DNA of 64,000 nt from Clostridia bacterium. Its GTDB lineage: Bacteria > Bacillota > Clostridia > Oscillospirales > Acutalibacteraceae. Numbering within the stretch: position 1 is the first letter of the stretch; every line of letters starts with the position of its first letter. Location of the stretch: positions 62,001-126,000 of the forward strand of contig JAFTWE010000002.1 in the NCBI GenBank assembly GCA_017465465.1. Direction: 5' to 3'. The position numbers and the translations under genes are program-made. The notes beneath the pieces are model-generated. The model made no database searches. It had not been told where the DNA came from and saw nothing but the letters and a program-made list of their open reading frames with translations. Positions 16,441-26,622 of the stretch are shown piece after piece.

Positions 16441-18837
16441 TCAGTCACGGTATTCTTCAATGATATATGCCTCAAATACGTCGCCCTCTTTGATGTCGGA
16501 GAACTTATTAAGACCGATACCGCATTCATAGTTTGAAGCAACTTCCTTAACATCGTCCTTGAAACGGCGGAGTGAAGAAATTTCATCTTCAGCCACAACA
16601 ATGCCGTCACGGACTACGCGGATTTTGCTGTTTCTTGTAACCTTACCGTCAGTAACATAGCAACCTGCAATTTTACCAACGGAAGAAATTGAAATAACAT
16701 TACGAACTTCAATTCTGCCCTGCTCAACATCACGGTATTTGGGAGCGAGCATACCCTTGATAGCTGCCTGAACATCTTCAAGGCAGTCGTAAATTACGCG
16801 ATACATACGCATTTCAACGCCGTCACGCTCTGCAAGAGTTTTTGCAACTGCATCAGGGCGGATGTTAAAGCCTACGATAATAGCGTTTGAAGCGTTGGCA
16901 AGCATAATATCAGATTCATTAACTGCACCTACGCCGTTATGGATAACGCGAACACGAACCTCTTCATTTGAAAGCTTTTCAAGGTTCTGCTTAACAGCTT
17001 CTGCTGAGCCCTGAACGTCAGCTTTAACAATGATGTTAAGCTCTTTGAGCTCACCCTCCTGAAGAGAGGAGAAGAGGTTATCAAGAGTAACCTTCTGAAC
17101 AGCCTTGAACTGCTCTTCTTTAGCTTCCTGCTTTCTCTGCTCAACAAGCTCACGGGCAAGCTTTTCGTCAGAAACTGAGTCGAAGATATCGCCTGCCTGA
17201 GGAACTTCGGCAAGACCCATAATTTCAACGGGAACGGAAGGACCTGCTTCTTTAACATTTTCACCCTTGTCATTTTTCATAACTCTTACACGGCCGACTG
17301 ACATACCTGCAACGATGATGTCACCTGAGTGAAGAGTACCCTTCTGAACAAGGAGGGTTGCGATTGGACCTCTGCCCTTATCAAGTCTTGCTTCAATAAC
17401 AATACCTCTTGCGGCTCTGTTGGGGTTAGCCTTAAGCTCCTGCATTTCTGCAACAAGAAGAATAGCTTCAAGAAGCTTGTCAATGTTCATGTGAGTTTTT
17501 GCAGATACGGGAACGCAGATAACATCACCGCCCCATTCTTCGGGAACGAGTGAATGCTCTGTGAGCTGCTGCATAATTCTGTCGGGGTTTGCGCCGTCAC
17601 GGTCCATTTTGTTAATTGCAACAATAATGCTTACGCCTGCGGCCTTTGCGTGGTTAATAGCCTCGATTGTCTGCGGCATAATACCGTCATCAGCGGCAAC
17701 AACGAGAACAGCAATGTCTGTTGCCTGAGCACCTCTTGCACGCATTGATGTGAAAGCGGCGTGACCGGGAGTGTCAAGGAATGTGATTTTCTGACCGTTG
17801 AGGTCAACTCTGTAAGCACCGATGTGCTGAGTGATACCGCCTGCCTCTGTTGTGGTAACTGAGGTATTACGGATAGCGTCAAGAAGTGATGTTTTACCGT
17901 GGTCAACGTGACCCATAACAACAACAACGGGGTCTCTTGGCTGAAGGTCGCTGTCGTCGTCCTCGCTGGCGTCGATAATACGGTCTTCAATAGTGATAAC
18001 AACTTCTTTTTCGCACTTTGCACCAAGCTCTGTTGCAACAATTTCTGCTGTATCGTAGTCGATAACATCGTTAATAGCTGCCATCTGGCCGAGAGCAAAG
18101 AGCTTTTTGATAACCTCTGCGGCTGTCATGTGAAGAAGCTCTGCAAGACCGCCGACTGTGATTTCTTCAGGAACGGTGATAACCATCTGAGGCTTCTTGG
18201 CTCTTTCAGCGGCAATTCTCTTAAGACGCTCTGCCTCTGTTTCTTTTCTTGAAGAACGCATACCCTGCTTGCGATACTGCTGAGAGCGCTGCTTTAACTT
18301 CTGCTTGTTAACGGTGCGGTCTGTCTGCATATTGTTGTGATGCGACATATTTTCATAACGCTCGTTATATTTATCAAGCTCAACATTGCTTGCTCTTGTG
18401 TCAACAATTCTTGCTTCGCCCTTTGTTCTGCGCTGAAGCTGAGCGTTAGGGTCTTTTTCCTTTTTCTTAGGTGCGTTCTGCTGAGGTGCAGGCTTCTGAG
18501 CCTCGGGCTTTTTGGCGTCTGCCTTAGGAGCAGGCTTGTCACTCTTCTTTGCATCAGCCTTTTTAGGCTCTTCGGCTTTTGCCTGTGCGGGCTCCTCTTT
18601 CTTTTCCGGAACGGGCTTTTCAGCCTTCTTTTCGTTGGCGGTGGCAAAGTAAGCGTCAAAATTTTCAACCTCATGCTCTTTAGTGAAGGTTTCAAAAATA
18701 ACGTCAAGCTCCACTTCTTCCAACGCTGTCATATGTTTTTTGGGGTCGTCAAAATATTTTGCAAGCAATTCAACAACCTTTTTGCTTGGCAAATCAAAAT
18801 CTTTTGCGACTTCGTGAACTCTGTATTTATTTATCAT
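16441..18837 (-). CDS. infB: Translation initiation factor IF-2
   Basis: A 798-residue IF-2, the GTPase that places initiator tRNA on the ribosome. It has an N-terminal IF2_N domain, a Lys/Ala/Pro-rich linker (about 70-150), a second IF2_N segment, then the G domain with [18 protein letters not shown] and NKMD, and domains II-IV ending [14 protein letters not shown]. The G domain GTPase motifs are intact. It overlaps the L7Ae-like gene by 11 bases. Length is in the normal range for Clostridia. Confidence 0.97.
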   Translation of the reverse strand: MINKYRVHEVAKDFDLPSKKVVELLAKYFDDPKKHMTALEEVELDVIFETFTKEHEVENFDAYFATANEKKAEKPVPEKKEEPAQAKAEEPKKADAKKSDKPAPKADAKKPEAQKPAPQQNAPKKKEKDPNAQLQRRTKGEARIVDTRASNVELDKYNERYENMSHHNNMQTDRTVNKQKLKQRSQQYRKQGMRSSRKETEAERLKRIAAERAKKPQMVITVPEEITVGGLAELLHMTAAEVIKKLFALGQMAAINDVIDYDTAEIVATELGAKCEKEVVITIEDRIIDASEDDDSDLQPRDPVVVVMGHVDHGKTSLLDAIRNTSVTTTEAGGITQHIGAYRVDLNGQKITFLDTPGHAAFTSMRARGAQATDIAVLVVAADDGIMPQTIEAINHAKAAGVSIIVAINKMDRDGANPDRIMQQLTEHSLVPEEWGGDVICVPVSAKTHMNIDKLLEAILLVAEMQELKANPNRAARGIVIEARLDKGRGPIATLLVQKGTLHSGDIIVAGMSVGRVRVMKNDKGENVKEAGPSVPVEIMGLAEVPQAGDIFDSVSDEKLARELVEQRKQEAKEEQFKAVQKVTLDNLFSSLQEGELKELNIIVKADVQGSAEAVKQNLEKLSNEEVRVRVIHNGVGAVNESDIMLANASNAIIVGFNIRPDAVAKTLAERDGVEMRMYRVIYDCLEDVQAAIKGMLAPKYRDVEQGRIEVRNVISISSVGKIAGCYVTDGKVTRNSKIRVVRDGIVVAEDEISSLRRFKDDVKEVASNYECGIGLNKFSDIKEGDVFEAYIIEEYRD

Positions 18838-19165
18838 ATAATGTTTCCTCCCCGGGTCTGTATTCTGTTTTAAAATGTTTCATAAATGATTTGGCAAAAC
18901 CGCCGTCATCTATAGTTATTATCCCTGCTTTATAGCCGATGAGGTGATGAATTTCATCAATGGTCGGCTCAATTCTGAAAATGGGGATATTTTTACTTTC
19001 ACAAAGCTTTGAAAACTCATCAAAGACCCTCTGTGAAGAGTCGGAACTGACAAGGCAGACACAGGCTTTGTTAAAATTAACTGCGCCCTTGCACATATCG
19101 TGCCCCATGCTCAGCTTGTTGGCCTTTCTGCAAAGACCCAGCAGGCTCAGCGCATTGCTATTCAC
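18827..19165 (-). CDS. ylxQ: L7Ae/L30e-family RNA-binding protein (YlxQ)
   Basis: A 112-residue kink-turn-type RNA-binding protein of the L7Ae family, the YlxQ position in Firmicutes. The [15 protein letters not shown]-terminus and [11 protein letters not shown] strand are typical. It overlaps rnpM by eight bases and infB by 11. Role: probably binds RNA in ribosome biogenesis; not essential in Bacillus. Confidence 0.9.
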   Translation of the reverse strand: MNSNALSLLGLCRKANKLSMGHDMCKGAVNFNKACVCLVSSDSSQRVFDEFSKLCESKNIPIFRIEPTIDEIHHLIGYKAGIITIDDGGFAKSFMKHFKTEYRPGEETLYDK

Positions 19166-19427
19166 TTTTAATCAGCTCCTGTTCCATTTTCTCAAATATT
19201 TCATCGGGAATGGCACAGTCAAATGCTCTTTCTATTCTTTTGGATTTTTGCGCTTTTTTAAGGCACGCGGCATCTTTACACACATAAGCGCCTCTGCCGT
19301 TCTTTTTGCCTGTTAAATCAAGAGAAACATCACCCTCAGGTGATTTGACCACGCGGACAAGCTCTTTCTTCGGCTTCATTTCGCCGCAGCCGGTGCATTT
19401 TCTCATAGGTACTTTTTTGGTTTGCAT
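19158..19427 (-). CDS. rnpM: YlxR/RnpM RNase P-modulating protein (DUF448)
   Basis: An 89-residue DUF448 protein with the PMRKCTGCGEMKPKKELVR start and GRGAYVC motif. In Bacillus the homologue RnpM (YlxR) binds RNase P RNA and modulates its activity. Here it lies between nusA and the L7Ae-like gene, its conserved place. Confidence 0.93.
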   Translation of the reverse strand: MQTKKVPMRKCTGCGEMKPKKELVRVVKSPEGDVSLDLTGKKNGRGAYVCKDAACLKKAQKSKRIERAFDCAIPDEIFEKMEQELIKSE

Positions 19428-19461
19428 TTAATCGCCTCCCGATTTTAGGGATTATTATATA

Positions 19462-20532
19462 TTATTCCAATACGATTGCAGGGGATTCTTTGCCGCTTTC
19501 GGGCTTGATGTCAATCTTCCAGCCTGTGAGCTTTGCGGCAAGGCGGGCGTTCTGACCGCGGTTGCCGATAGCCAATGAAAGCTGCATATCAGGAACGATA
19601 ACTCTGCAGGATTTTTCGCCTGATTCGTCAACTGTTACGGACACAACATCTGCGGGAGCAAGTGCTGCAGCAATGAATTCAGCAGGATTTTCGCTGTATT
19701 TAACAATGTCGATTTTCTCACCGCCGAGAAGGTCAACAACCTTGCCTACACGGGCGCCTCTCGGACCGATGCAAGCGCCTACTGCGTCAACATTTTCATC
19801 TGCTGAGTAAACAGCCATCTTTGTTCTTGAGCCTGCCTCACGGGAAACAGACTTGATTTCAACAGTGCCGTCATAGATTTCAGGAACTTCTGTTTCAAAA
19901 AGGCGGCGTACAAGACCTGGATGAGTTCTTGAAATTGTAGCTCTCGGGAAGCGGCGTGTTGAATCCTTAACATCAGCAATATAAACCTTGATAAGGTCGC
20001 CGGGTGAAAGAACCTCGCCGGGAATCTGCTCGCTCTTTGAAAGGAATTCCTGAGCCTTGCCGATTTCGATAAGAGCGTCGCCTGTTTCGGGGTCAACTCT
20101 TGAAACCTTAGCAGTAACAATTTCCTGATTTTTGCTCTGGATTTCTTCGCGCATTCTGCCGTGCTCAGCCTCGCGGATACCCTGACGGATAACGTGCTTG
20201 CCCTTGTCAGCGGCAATACGGCTTACTTCCTTTGTTTCAAGCTCAATTTCAATAATGTCACCTGGAACTGCGGTAGCCTTATATTTCTGAGCCTGCTCAA
20301 CGAGAATATCCTCATCAGGGTCAGAAATTTCAGAAACAACATTCTTTCTTACGAAAACGCGCATTGTTTCTTCTTCAGGGTCAAGCTCGCAGAAAACGAT
20401 GTCCTTGTTGTTGTAGTCACGCTTAACGGCTGTAACCAATGCTCTCTGAATGCCATCACAAAGCACATCCATTGAAATGCCCTTTTCTTTCTGGAGCATT
20501 TTAAGAGCTGCGAATAATTCTTTGTTTTTCAT
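19462..20532 (-). CDS. nusA: Transcription termination/antitermination factor NusA
   Basis: A 356-residue NusA with N-terminal RNA-polymerase-binding domain, S1 domain (about 135-200, GDLIKVYIADV) and two KH domains (GPRGARVGKV, GNRGQNARLA). Gram-positive NusA lacks the C-terminal acidic repeats, so this length is normal. It modulates pausing and termination. Its ATG overlaps the rimP stop by one base. Confidence 0.96.
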   Translation of the reverse strand: MKNKELFAALKMLQKEKGISMDVLCDGIQRALVTAVKRDYNNKDIVFCELDPEEETMRVFVRKNVVSEISDPDEDILVEQAQKYKATAVPGDIIEIELETKEVSRIAADKGKHVIRQGIREAEHGRMREEIQSKNQEIVTAKVSRVDPETGDALIEIGKAQEFLSKSEQIPGEVLSPGDLIKVYIADVKDSTRRFPRATISRTHPGLVRRLFETEVPEIYDGTVEIKSVSREAGSRTKMAVYSADENVDAVGACIGPRGARVGKVVDLLGGEKIDIVKYSENPAEFIAAALAPADVVSVTVDESGEKSCRVIVPDMQLSLAIGNRGQNARLAAKLTGWKIDIKPESGKESPAIVLE

Positions 20533-21017
20533 TATATTTCTCCTCCAAAATCGTCAAGCTTGATGTATGACGCTTCTTTTTTGTTAATCATAAGTCCTGA
20601 GCCGTCTTCAAATTTAATCTGGACATTGCCTGCGTCATAGCTTTCAAGTGTTCCCGAAAACTCGCGCTGACCGTCAAGAGGACGGATGAGCTTAACTTTG
20701 ATTTTCATTCCTATGCACTGCTCAAAGTGGCTGTCACGCTTAAGGTCTCTTTCAATTCCGGGGGAAGAAACCTCAAGGCAGTAGCTCTGGTCAATGGGGT
20801 CAGCATCGTCAAGGGGCTTATCGAGAGCGTGGCTCATATCAACACAGTCATCAATAGAAACTCCGCCGTCTTTATCGATAAACACTCTGAGATACCAGTT
20901 AGCACCCTCTTTTTCAAAGCGAACATCCCACAGCTTTAACCCAAGCTCCTGAGCAATGGGCTCTGCAATGCTCCATACGGTGGCAACGGTGTTGCCGCCC
21001 TTACCTTTAGATGCCAT
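20532..21017 (-). CDS. rimP: Ribosome maturation factor RimP
   Basis: A 161-residue RimP, needed for 30S assembly. The ATG at 21017 (MASKGKGG) is chosen over an upstream extension because AGAGGT precedes it with good spacing. The family pattern is visible in LRVFIDKDGGVSIDDC and EVSSPGIER. It is the first gene of the rimP-nusA-rnpM-ylxQ-infB-rbfA-nrnA operon. Confidence 0.94.
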   Translation of the reverse strand: MASKGKGGNTVATVWSIAEPIAQELGLKLWDVRFEKEGANWYLRVFIDKDGGVSIDDCVDMSHALDKPLDDADPIDQSYCLEVSSPGIERDLKRDSHFEQCIGMKIKVKLIRPLDGQREFSGTLESYDAGNVQIKFEDGSGLMINKKEASYIKLDDFGGEI

Positions 21018-21062
21018 AATATACCTCTTTTTTCTTATTTTTTGTAAAGGTTTAAACAAACA

Positions 21063-21090
21063 CAAAAGAGCGGGTCGCCCCACTCTTTTG
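21063..21090 (-). terminator. Terminator after the DUF5058 membrane pair
   Basis: Imperfect hairpin CAAAAGAG-C-GGG-TCG-CCCC-A-CTCTTTTG. It lies after the membrane pair on the minus strand and 46 bases before rimP, so it may also act as a partial attenuator for the rimP operon. Confidence 0.65.
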
Positions 21091-21178
21091 AATCATCAAA
21101 TCTTACATTGTCAATAGTTTATCACACAATTTTAAAAATATCAAGACTTTTTTGAAAAAATTTAATGTTTGATATTTT

Positions 21179-21847
21179 TTAAAGCTTGTTTGCTTTGTTG
21201 AGGATGAGAACACCGATAACTGCGGCAACGATTGTGATAAACATAAGTGTGCCTGCGCCCATTGTCGGGTCAACAAAATAGAGGAAGAGAACGCCAACAA
21301 CAAACGGAGCAATCATAACCTTCCAATGCTTGAGAATGTAGCCTGCGGCAAGAGAGCCGAAAAGGGCAGGAAGAACATACTCAAAAGCGGGGGCAAGAGA
21401 GCCCTCGGTAAGAAGCTGAAGTGAGCCTGTTGCGCCGAAAGCAAGAACGCCTACTGCAATAATAACGGTGGTGGTGATTGCTGAAATTGAAATTGCGATG
21501 GTTGAAATAACTTCGCCTTCTTCAGTGTTGGCTCTTACCTTTGCCTGCTCCATTGCTTTAAGTCCGCAAGGAAGCTTGAGGTTAGAGATGTTACCTGTAA
21601 CAAAGCTCAGGTAAGCACCGCCCGGGCCGAGAAGAGGAACATAAGTGATAACCTCAACAATAGCTGTGAGCCAATAAAGTCCCATAAGCTTTGGCATAAT
21701 GCTCAGAAGTGAGTCAAGCTCAGGCCATACGCCGAGATGTGTGCAAATCGCAACGGGGATGCAAAGCAGAGTAACCAATGCACCGATGTTCCAGAGAATT
21801 CCCCATTTATGAACTCTGTCAAAATAATCTTTCTGCATATCTGTCAC
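21179..21847 (-). CDS. Membrane protein, partner of DUF5058 protein
   Basis: A 222-residue polytopic membrane protein with about six helices. I do not know a named family, but it typically accompanies a DUF5058 protein. A soluble loop with KAMEQAKVRANTEEGE lies between helices. It starts three bases after the DUF5058 gene stops, so the two are probably a two-component permease or complex. The substrate is unknown. Single operon with the next gene, ended by the hairpin at 21063. Confidence 0.65.
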   Translation of the reverse strand: MTDMQKDYFDRVHKWGILWNIGALVTLLCIPVAICTHLGVWPELDSLLSIMPKLMGLYWLTAIVEVITYVPLLGPGGAYLSFVTGNISNLKLPCGLKAMEQAKVRANTEEGEVISTIAISISAITTTVIIAVGVLAFGATGSLQLLTEGSLAPAFEYVLPALFGSLAAGYILKHWKVMIAPFVVGVLFLYFVDPTMGAGTLMFITIVAAVIGVLILNKANKL

Positions 21848-21850
21848 TCC

Positions 21851-22720
21851 TTATTCGTAGATTTGTGCAAGCTCTGTGCCGATTTCAAACCAAGTGTGGT
21901 TAACAAGGCTTTCGGGAAGAACATTGGTAAATAAAACTGCCATTCCCATTGCGGCAAACATTGCAATAGGCATTGCAAAGGGCTCAAGCTTTGTGAGCTT
22001 GAATTTTTTGCATACTATGTCAAGAATAAGCATAAATACAACTGCGCAAATGAGAACGAGAATAGACATAAGACCTGCAGAGCCTGTGATTGTCTTAACT
22101 TTAAGTATCTGACCTGCTTCGTTCACAATGCTGTTGCCTGCGGCATCAAGAACATTGCTCTTCTGAACGGTGTAAGAATAAATCTCACGGGAAACAAAAG
22201 CCATAACAATGCCGATAAAAGCGGCGGCAGAAATAGCGTCACCGAATTTCTGAGACTTTTCACTCTTGTTGACTGTTGCACCGATTTTCTTCTGAAGCTT
22301 TTTGCAAAGGAAGGGGAGAAGAAGAAGCGGAGCAATGCTGCCCAAGGTCATAGCCCATGAGATTGTAGCAAACTGCTGAGGGTCAGAAACTGAATGCTTA
22401 AGTGATTCACCCCAGAAGTCAAGAGCAGTCTGAGCTGCTGTTGTTTCATAAGCAAGGTTGCCGATAACCGAAAGACGAATCCAGGGAAGAACAATACCCA
22501 AAGCGTTTGCAAGCACGATAACTGTTGCAAGAATTGAAATTGCAGGTGCAACGGTAAAAACTGCGCTTGAAATCATTGTGGTTTTAAGTGTTTCTTTTGA
22601 AATGCCGAGCTCCTTGCCTCTCTTTAATGACTTTACAAGGAAAAATACGGACTGCGCGATAACGAAAGCAATAACTGCCAATGCAACCGCATACATAAAC
22701 GGACTTTCTTTAAAATCCAT
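21851..22720 (-). CDS. DUF5058 family membrane protein
   Basis: A 289-residue membrane protein with about seven helices resembling DUF5058 proteins. The ATG at 22720 is preferred to a GTG nine bases upstream because AGGAG lies at proper distance. Some members look like amino-acid or peptide carriers, but no function is established. It pairs with the following gene and the two are probably one transporter. Confidence 0.7.
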   Translation of the reverse strand: MDFKESPFMYAVALAVIAFVIAQSVFFLVKSLKRGKELGISKETLKTTMISSAVFTVAPAISILATVIVLANALGIVLPWIRLSVIGNLAYETTAAQTALDFWGESLKHSVSDPQQFATISWAMTLGSIAPLLLLPFLCKKLQKKIGATVNKSEKSQKFGDAISAAAFIGIVMAFVSREIYSYTVQKSNVLDAAGNSIVNEAGQILKVKTITGSAGLMSILVLICAVVFMLILDIVCKKFKLTKLEPFAMPIAMFAAMGMAVLFTNVLPESLVNHTWFEIGTELAQIYE

Positions 22721-22786
22721 TTTTACCACTCCTTAATAATATTTGTTAGAATTTTATCACAGTTTATTTAAAACTTCAACTGTCAA

Positions 22787-23470
22787 TTAAAGTTTATTTA
22801 TAACCTCAAGCAAAATATCTGCCAATGCGGTTTCTGCAAGGGCATTCATTTTTTTATAATCCTCTGCGGCAGAATCCTCGCTGTCGTCAGATACCTTGCG
22901 GATGCTGAGCATCGGAACATCACAGCAGCGGCAAACTGAAGCGATTGCGCCTGTCTCCATATCAAAGGTGTTGATGCCGAAAAGATTATGATATTCTTCT
23001 TTCTGTGAATCTTTAGTGAGGAAGTAGTCGCCTGTTCCGCATTTAAGGTGGCGGATTCCCATTTCTTCGGGAATTGCATCAAGCAAAGCCTTGTCTGCTT
23101 CATAAACATATTCCTGACCGGGCTTCACACCGAGAGGGCGGCCCAATGCGCTGAGGTCAAAGTCGCATTCGGTGAAAGAAGTGCCGGCAAAAACAGTGCC
23201 TCTGTTAACACCCTTAACGCCGCCTGAAAGACCGATATTCATAATGCAGTCAGGTTCGGTTTTATCAATGAGCATTGCGGTTGCGGTTGCGGCATTTACC
23301 TTGCCGATTCTGCATTTAATGGCAGTAACCTCTTTGCCGTTTACGGAAAAAGTGATTGTTTCATAAGAATTTATTTCGTCTTTTTCAGCACCGAGAGGGG
23401 TTACACGCTCAACGAGGGGCAAAAACTCCATATCGTCGGCAATAACTACGCCGATTTTTTTGTATTCCAT
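22787..23470 (-). CDS. mtnN: 5'-methylthioadenosine/S-adenosylhomocysteine nucleosidase
   Basis: A 227-residue nucleoside phosphorylase-fold enzyme (Pfs/MtnN) that cleaves adenine from methylthioadenosine, S-adenosylhomocysteine and 5'-deoxyadenosine, so it recycles the by-products of SAM reactions. Signs are GVVIADDMEF, the ligand-binding NIGLSGGV loop, FDMETGAIASVC with the ribose-contacting Met-Glu, and KVSDDSEDSA with the catalytic Asp. The ATG at 23470 has AGGAG before it and is preferred to longer forms. Single gene divergent from the SCP2/transketolase operon. Confidence 0.93.
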   Translation of the reverse strand: MEYKKIGVVIADDMEFLPLVERVTPLGAEKDEINSYETITFSVNGKEVTAIKCRIGKVNAATATAMLIDKTEPDCIMNIGLSGGVKGVNRGTVFAGTSFTECDFDLSALGRPLGVKPGQEYVYEADKALLDAIPEEMGIRHLKCGTGDYFLTKDSQKEEYHNLFGINTFDMETGAIASVCRCCDVPMLSIRKVSDDSEDSAAEDYKKMNALAETALADILLEVINKL

Positions 23471-23601
23471 AGCTTTATCTCCTTTTTGAATTAAAAACAT
23501 TATACTTCTCTTTTTCCTGCGTGTCAAATGGTTGGGATATCACATCGCTTTAAAGCAATAATATACATATTTATATACAATTATTTATGCAACATTATTG
23601 T

Positions 23602-23630
23602 TTGACTTTTATATGACCTTTTGGTAAAAT
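23602..23630 (+). promoter_or_regulatory. Promoter of the SCP2/aminotransferase/transketolase operon
   Basis: TTGACT (23602-23607), 17-bp spacer, TAAAAT (23625-23630). Transcription would start near 23637 and give a leader of about 35 bases before the TTG start at 23672. Confidence 0.78.
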
Positions 23631-23671
23631 AAAAGGGACAATATGTGCTTGACATTAAGGAGGAAATCATT

Positions 23672-24430
23672 TTGACAGATGCAAGAACATTGGCATACAT
23701 CAATATGTACGCCGTACTCGGTACTTTAGAGAACCTTTGCGAGCTCAGTGAAGAGGCAAGGCAGCTTGTTAAAACCAAAAAGCCCGTATCAATAGGCTTT
23801 GAGGTTAACGGCGGCCCCAGCGCCACAATCACATTCAAAAACGGCCGTTGCCGTATGCAGCAGGGCTGTGATAACTGTGATGTTAAGCTTCCTTTCAGCT
23901 CTTGTGAAAAATTCAACGGTCTTATTGACGGAACAGTTACTCCTATTCCCTCAAAGGGCTTTACCAAAATCGGATTTTTGCTCAAGCAGTTCACTCCCTT
24001 GACCGATATGCTTTCAAAGTATATGCGCCCAAGTGAAGAGGACTTGAAGGACGAAGCCTTCTTTGAGCTTAGCACAAATCTTCTTTTCTACACTATTTCA
24101 GTTGCAATTTCTCAGATTGCCAATAATGATGAAATCGGTCAGTTCAGTGCAAAGCATATTCCTGACGGCAACATCAAGCTTTCAATCGCAGGCGGCCCCG
24201 CTTCAACAATCACTGTTAAAGACCACCGCCTTGTAACCGTTAAAAAGAGCCCTGATAAATTCCGCGCTCTTATGGAGTTTGCCGATATGAAGCTGGCTCA
24301 CGACCTCTTTGACGGCAAGGTTAACGCCATTGCCAAGGTTGGCGAGGGTGAAATCGTGATGAAGGGCATGATAAATATGCTCGATAATATGAACAGAATT
24401 CTTGACAGAGTTGCACTCTATCTTGCATAA
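23672..24430 (+). CDS. Tandem SCP2-like domain protein A
   Basis: A 252-residue cytosolic protein. The TTG at 23672 follows AAGGAGG by eight bases and is the best start. It appears to hold two SCP2-like (sterol-carrier-type) units: one at about 20-115 (VSIGFEVNGGPSATITFKNG, then a short Gly-Thr turn and helix) and one at about 155-250 (KLSIAGGPASTITVKD, then LFDGKVNAIAKVGEGEIVMKG as two quotable pieces LFDGKVNAIA and EIVMKG). SCP2 folds bind fatty chains or acyl-CoA in a tunnel. It has four Cys in the first unit (CRMQQGCDNC). It is the first gene of a five-gene operon whose last gene is a paralogue. The family call is from pattern only. Confidence 0.68.
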   Translation: MTDARTLAYINMYAVLGTLENLCELSEEARQLVKTKKPVSIGFEVNGGPSATITFKNGRCRMQQGCDNCDVKLPFSSCEKFNGLIDGTVTPIPSKGFTKIGFLLKQFTPLTDMLSKYMRPSEEDLKDEAFFELSTNLLFYTISVAISQIANNDEIGQFSAKHIPDGNIKLSIAGGPASTITVKDHRLVTVKKSPDKFRALMEFADMKLAHDLFDGKVNAIAKVGEGEIVMKGMINMLDNMNRILDRVALYLA

Positions 24431-24447
24431 GCACAGGAGGCAGTGAT

Positions 24448-25710
24448 ATGGCTTTTAAGATTAACAAATATAAAAAGAGTAATGAGCTTTTTCAGAGAGC
24501 TACAAAAGTAATTCCTTCAGGTGTTTACGGTCATCTCGGCCCTGCTGAAGGTAACTTCATTCCCGTAAGTGCATGGCCCTTCTTTTCACAGAAGGCTGAG
24601 GGTGCATATTTCTGGGATGTTGACGGCAATAAGTTTATCGACTATATGTGCGCATACGGACCTAACATTTTAGGCTACAATGACCCCGATGTTGACGCCG
24701 CCGCTATGGAACAGGCTAAAATCGGTAACTGCACAACCTCACCGTCATACAAAATGGTTGAGCTTGCAGAGCTTCTTGTTGACACAGTAGCCTGCGCAGA
24801 CTGGGCATTCTTTGCAAAGAACGGTAACGACGCAACCTCTTGCGCAGTTCTTGCCGCCCGTAATGCAACCCACCGCAAGAAGATTATTTTTGTAAATGGC
24901 TTCTATCACGGCGTTTCTGCCTGGACTCAGAAGATTGACTATCCGGGCGTTCTCCCTGAGGATGTTGCAAACAACCTTTATGTTGACTGGAATGACATTC
25001 CCGCTCTTGAAAAATTGATTGAAGAAAATAAGGGCGAAATTGCCGCTTTTATTTCCACTCCTTATATGCACGGCAATTATAAAGACAACGAGCTTCCTGC
25101 AGAGGGATATTGGAAAAAGGTTCGTGAGCTTTGCACAGAAAACGGTATTGTTCTTATCATTGACGATGTTCGTGCAGGCTGGCGCCTTGACCTTGCAGGC
25201 TCAGACCATTATTACGGCATTGAAGCTGACCTTATCTGCTTCTGTAAGGCTCTTGCCAACGGCTGGAATGTTTCTGCAATCTGCGGTAAGGATTGGATGA
25301 AGGATGCTGTAAGCGGTCTTTCATACACAGGCTCTTATTGGATGAGCGCTGTTCCCTTTGCCGCCGCTATTGCAAATATCAATAAGCTTAAGAAAATTAA
25401 TGCTCCCAAGCTTCTTCGTGAAAAATCAGTTAAGCTTCTTGACGGTCTTAAATCAGCCGCCGACAATAACGGCTTTGATTTGGTTGTTTCAGGTGAGCCT
25501 TCACTTTTCTATCTCAGAATTGCAAACGACGACTCAATGATGATTCATCAGGATTGGGTTGCTGAAATGGTTAAGAGAGGCATCTTCATTTCAAGCCACC
25601 ACAACCACTTTATGAATGCCGCTGTGTCTGACGAGGATATCAAGCGTACAGTTGACATTGCTAACGAAGCATTCAAGGTTACCAAGAAAATGCACCCTGA
25701 AGCATTTTAA
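24448..25710 (+). CDS. Class III PLP-dependent aminotransferase
   Basis: A 420-residue fold-type I class III aminotransferase, like glutamate-1-semialdehyde aminomutase and omega-aminotransferases. The Schiff-base Lys is K267 (CFCKALANGW) and the pyridine-binding Asp is D240 in IIDDVRAGWR (the family has DEV-x-G); the FYHG histidine is H154. No signal peptide. It moves an amino group between an amine or amino sugar and a keto compound; the acceptor is unknown. AGGAGG precedes the ATG. It lies between the SCP2-like and transketolase genes, so its substrate is probably the transketolase product or donor. Confidence 0.85.
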   Translation: MAFKINKYKKSNELFQRATKVIPSGVYGHLGPAEGNFIPVSAWPFFSQKAEGAYFWDVDGNKFIDYMCAYGPNILGYNDPDVDAAAMEQAKIGNCTTSPSYKMVELAELLVDTVACADWAFFAKNGNDATSCAVLAARNATHRKKIIFVNGFYHGVSAWTQKIDYPGVLPEDVANNLYVDWNDIPALEKLIEENKGEIAAFISTPYMHGNYKDNELPAEGYWKKVRELCTENGIVLIIDDVRAGWRLDLAGSDHYYGIEADLICFCKALANGWNVSAICGKDWMKDAVSGLSYTGSYWMSAVPFAAAIANINKLKKINAPKLLREKSVKLLDGLKSAADNNGFDLVVSGEPSLFYLRIANDDSMMIHQDWVAEMVKRGIFISSHHNHFMNAAVSDEDIKRTVDIANEAFKVTKKMHPEAF

Positions 25711-25751
25711 TCAGGGTTCATAAATAAATTTATATGTAGGGAGGAACTACA

Positions 25752-26621
25752 ATGCCATTATCAAAATCAGAATGGTTAGCTCTCGAAAAGAAAGCACACG
25801 AACTCCGTAACCTCTGCCTTGACACTACATATTGGGCAGGCAGTGCTCATATCGGCGGCGGTATGAGTGTTATGGATATGATGACCGTTCTTTATCACAA
25901 ATATCTTAACATCAAGGTTGATGACCCCAACTGGGAAGACAGAGACCGCTTCATTTTAAGTAAAGGTCACGCAGGCGTTGCTTATGCCGCAGTTCTTGTT
26001 GATAAGGGCTTCAATGACCCCGAACAGCTCAAAACATTCAACCTTTCAAACTCAAAGATGGGTATTCACCTTGACTCAAACAAGGTTGTTGGTGTTGACG
26101 CTTCAACAGGCTCTCTCGGTCACGGACTTTCAATCGCCCTTGGTACTGCTCTTGCCGCAAAAGTTCTCGGTAAGGACTATAAAACATACTGTATCCTCGG
26201 CGACGGCGAATGTGACGAAGGCTCCAACTGGGAAGCTGCTATGTCAATCGCTCATTTCCAGGCAACAAATGTTATTTCATTCGTTGACCGCAATAAGTGT
26301 ATGATTGACGGCCGCACAGAAGATGTTATGAACCTCGAGCCTTTCGTTGATAAGTGGAAGGCATTCGGCTTTATCGTTAAAGAGGTTGACGGTCATAACC
26401 TCAGCGAGCTTTGCGATGCTATTGACTTTGCACTTAATCAGAACGAAGCTCCCGTTATGATTGTTGCTAACACAATCAAGGGCGCAGGCATTGACTTTAT
26501 GGCAGACGATTATCACTGGCATTACGGTGCTATTGATGAAGGCAAATATCAGCAGGCTAAAGAAAGCCTTGAAAAATATTACAAACAGCGTGTAGCTCGT
26601 GCAGAAAAGGAGGGTGTATAA
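25752..26621 (+). CDS. Transketolase, N-terminal (ThDP-binding) subunit
   Basis: A 289-residue N-terminal half of a split transketolase. It binds thiamine diphosphate: HIGGG (33-37), GSLGHGLS (120-127) and GDGECDEG (150-157) followed by N-x-C at 181-183 for metal and phosphate contacts. With the next subunit it transfers a two-carbon ketol unit between sugar phosphates or, in special pathways, other aldehydes. The stop and next ATG are one base apart. GGGAGG precedes the ATG. Split forms are common in Archaea and Clostridia; the setting here is not the pentose phosphate pathway. Confidence 0.92.
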   Translation: MPLSKSEWLALEKKAHELRNLCLDTTYWAGSAHIGGGMSVMDMMTVLYHKYLNIKVDDPNWEDRDRFILSKGHAGVAYAAVLVDKGFNDPEQLKTFNLSNSKMGIHLDSNKVVGVDASTGSLGHGLSIALGTALAAKVLGKDYKTYCILGDGECDEGSNWEAAMSIAHFQATNVISFVDRNKCMIDGRTEDVMNLEPFVDKWKAFGFIVKEVDGHNLSELCDAIDFALNQNEAPVMIVANTIKGAGIDFMADDYHWHYGAIDEGKYQQAKESLEKYYKQRVARAEKEGV

Positions 26622-26622
26622 T

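Noticed and set aside
16929..18707. Several open frames within infB on both strands
   Set aside because: They are other frames of infB, with biased composition and no ribosome sites.
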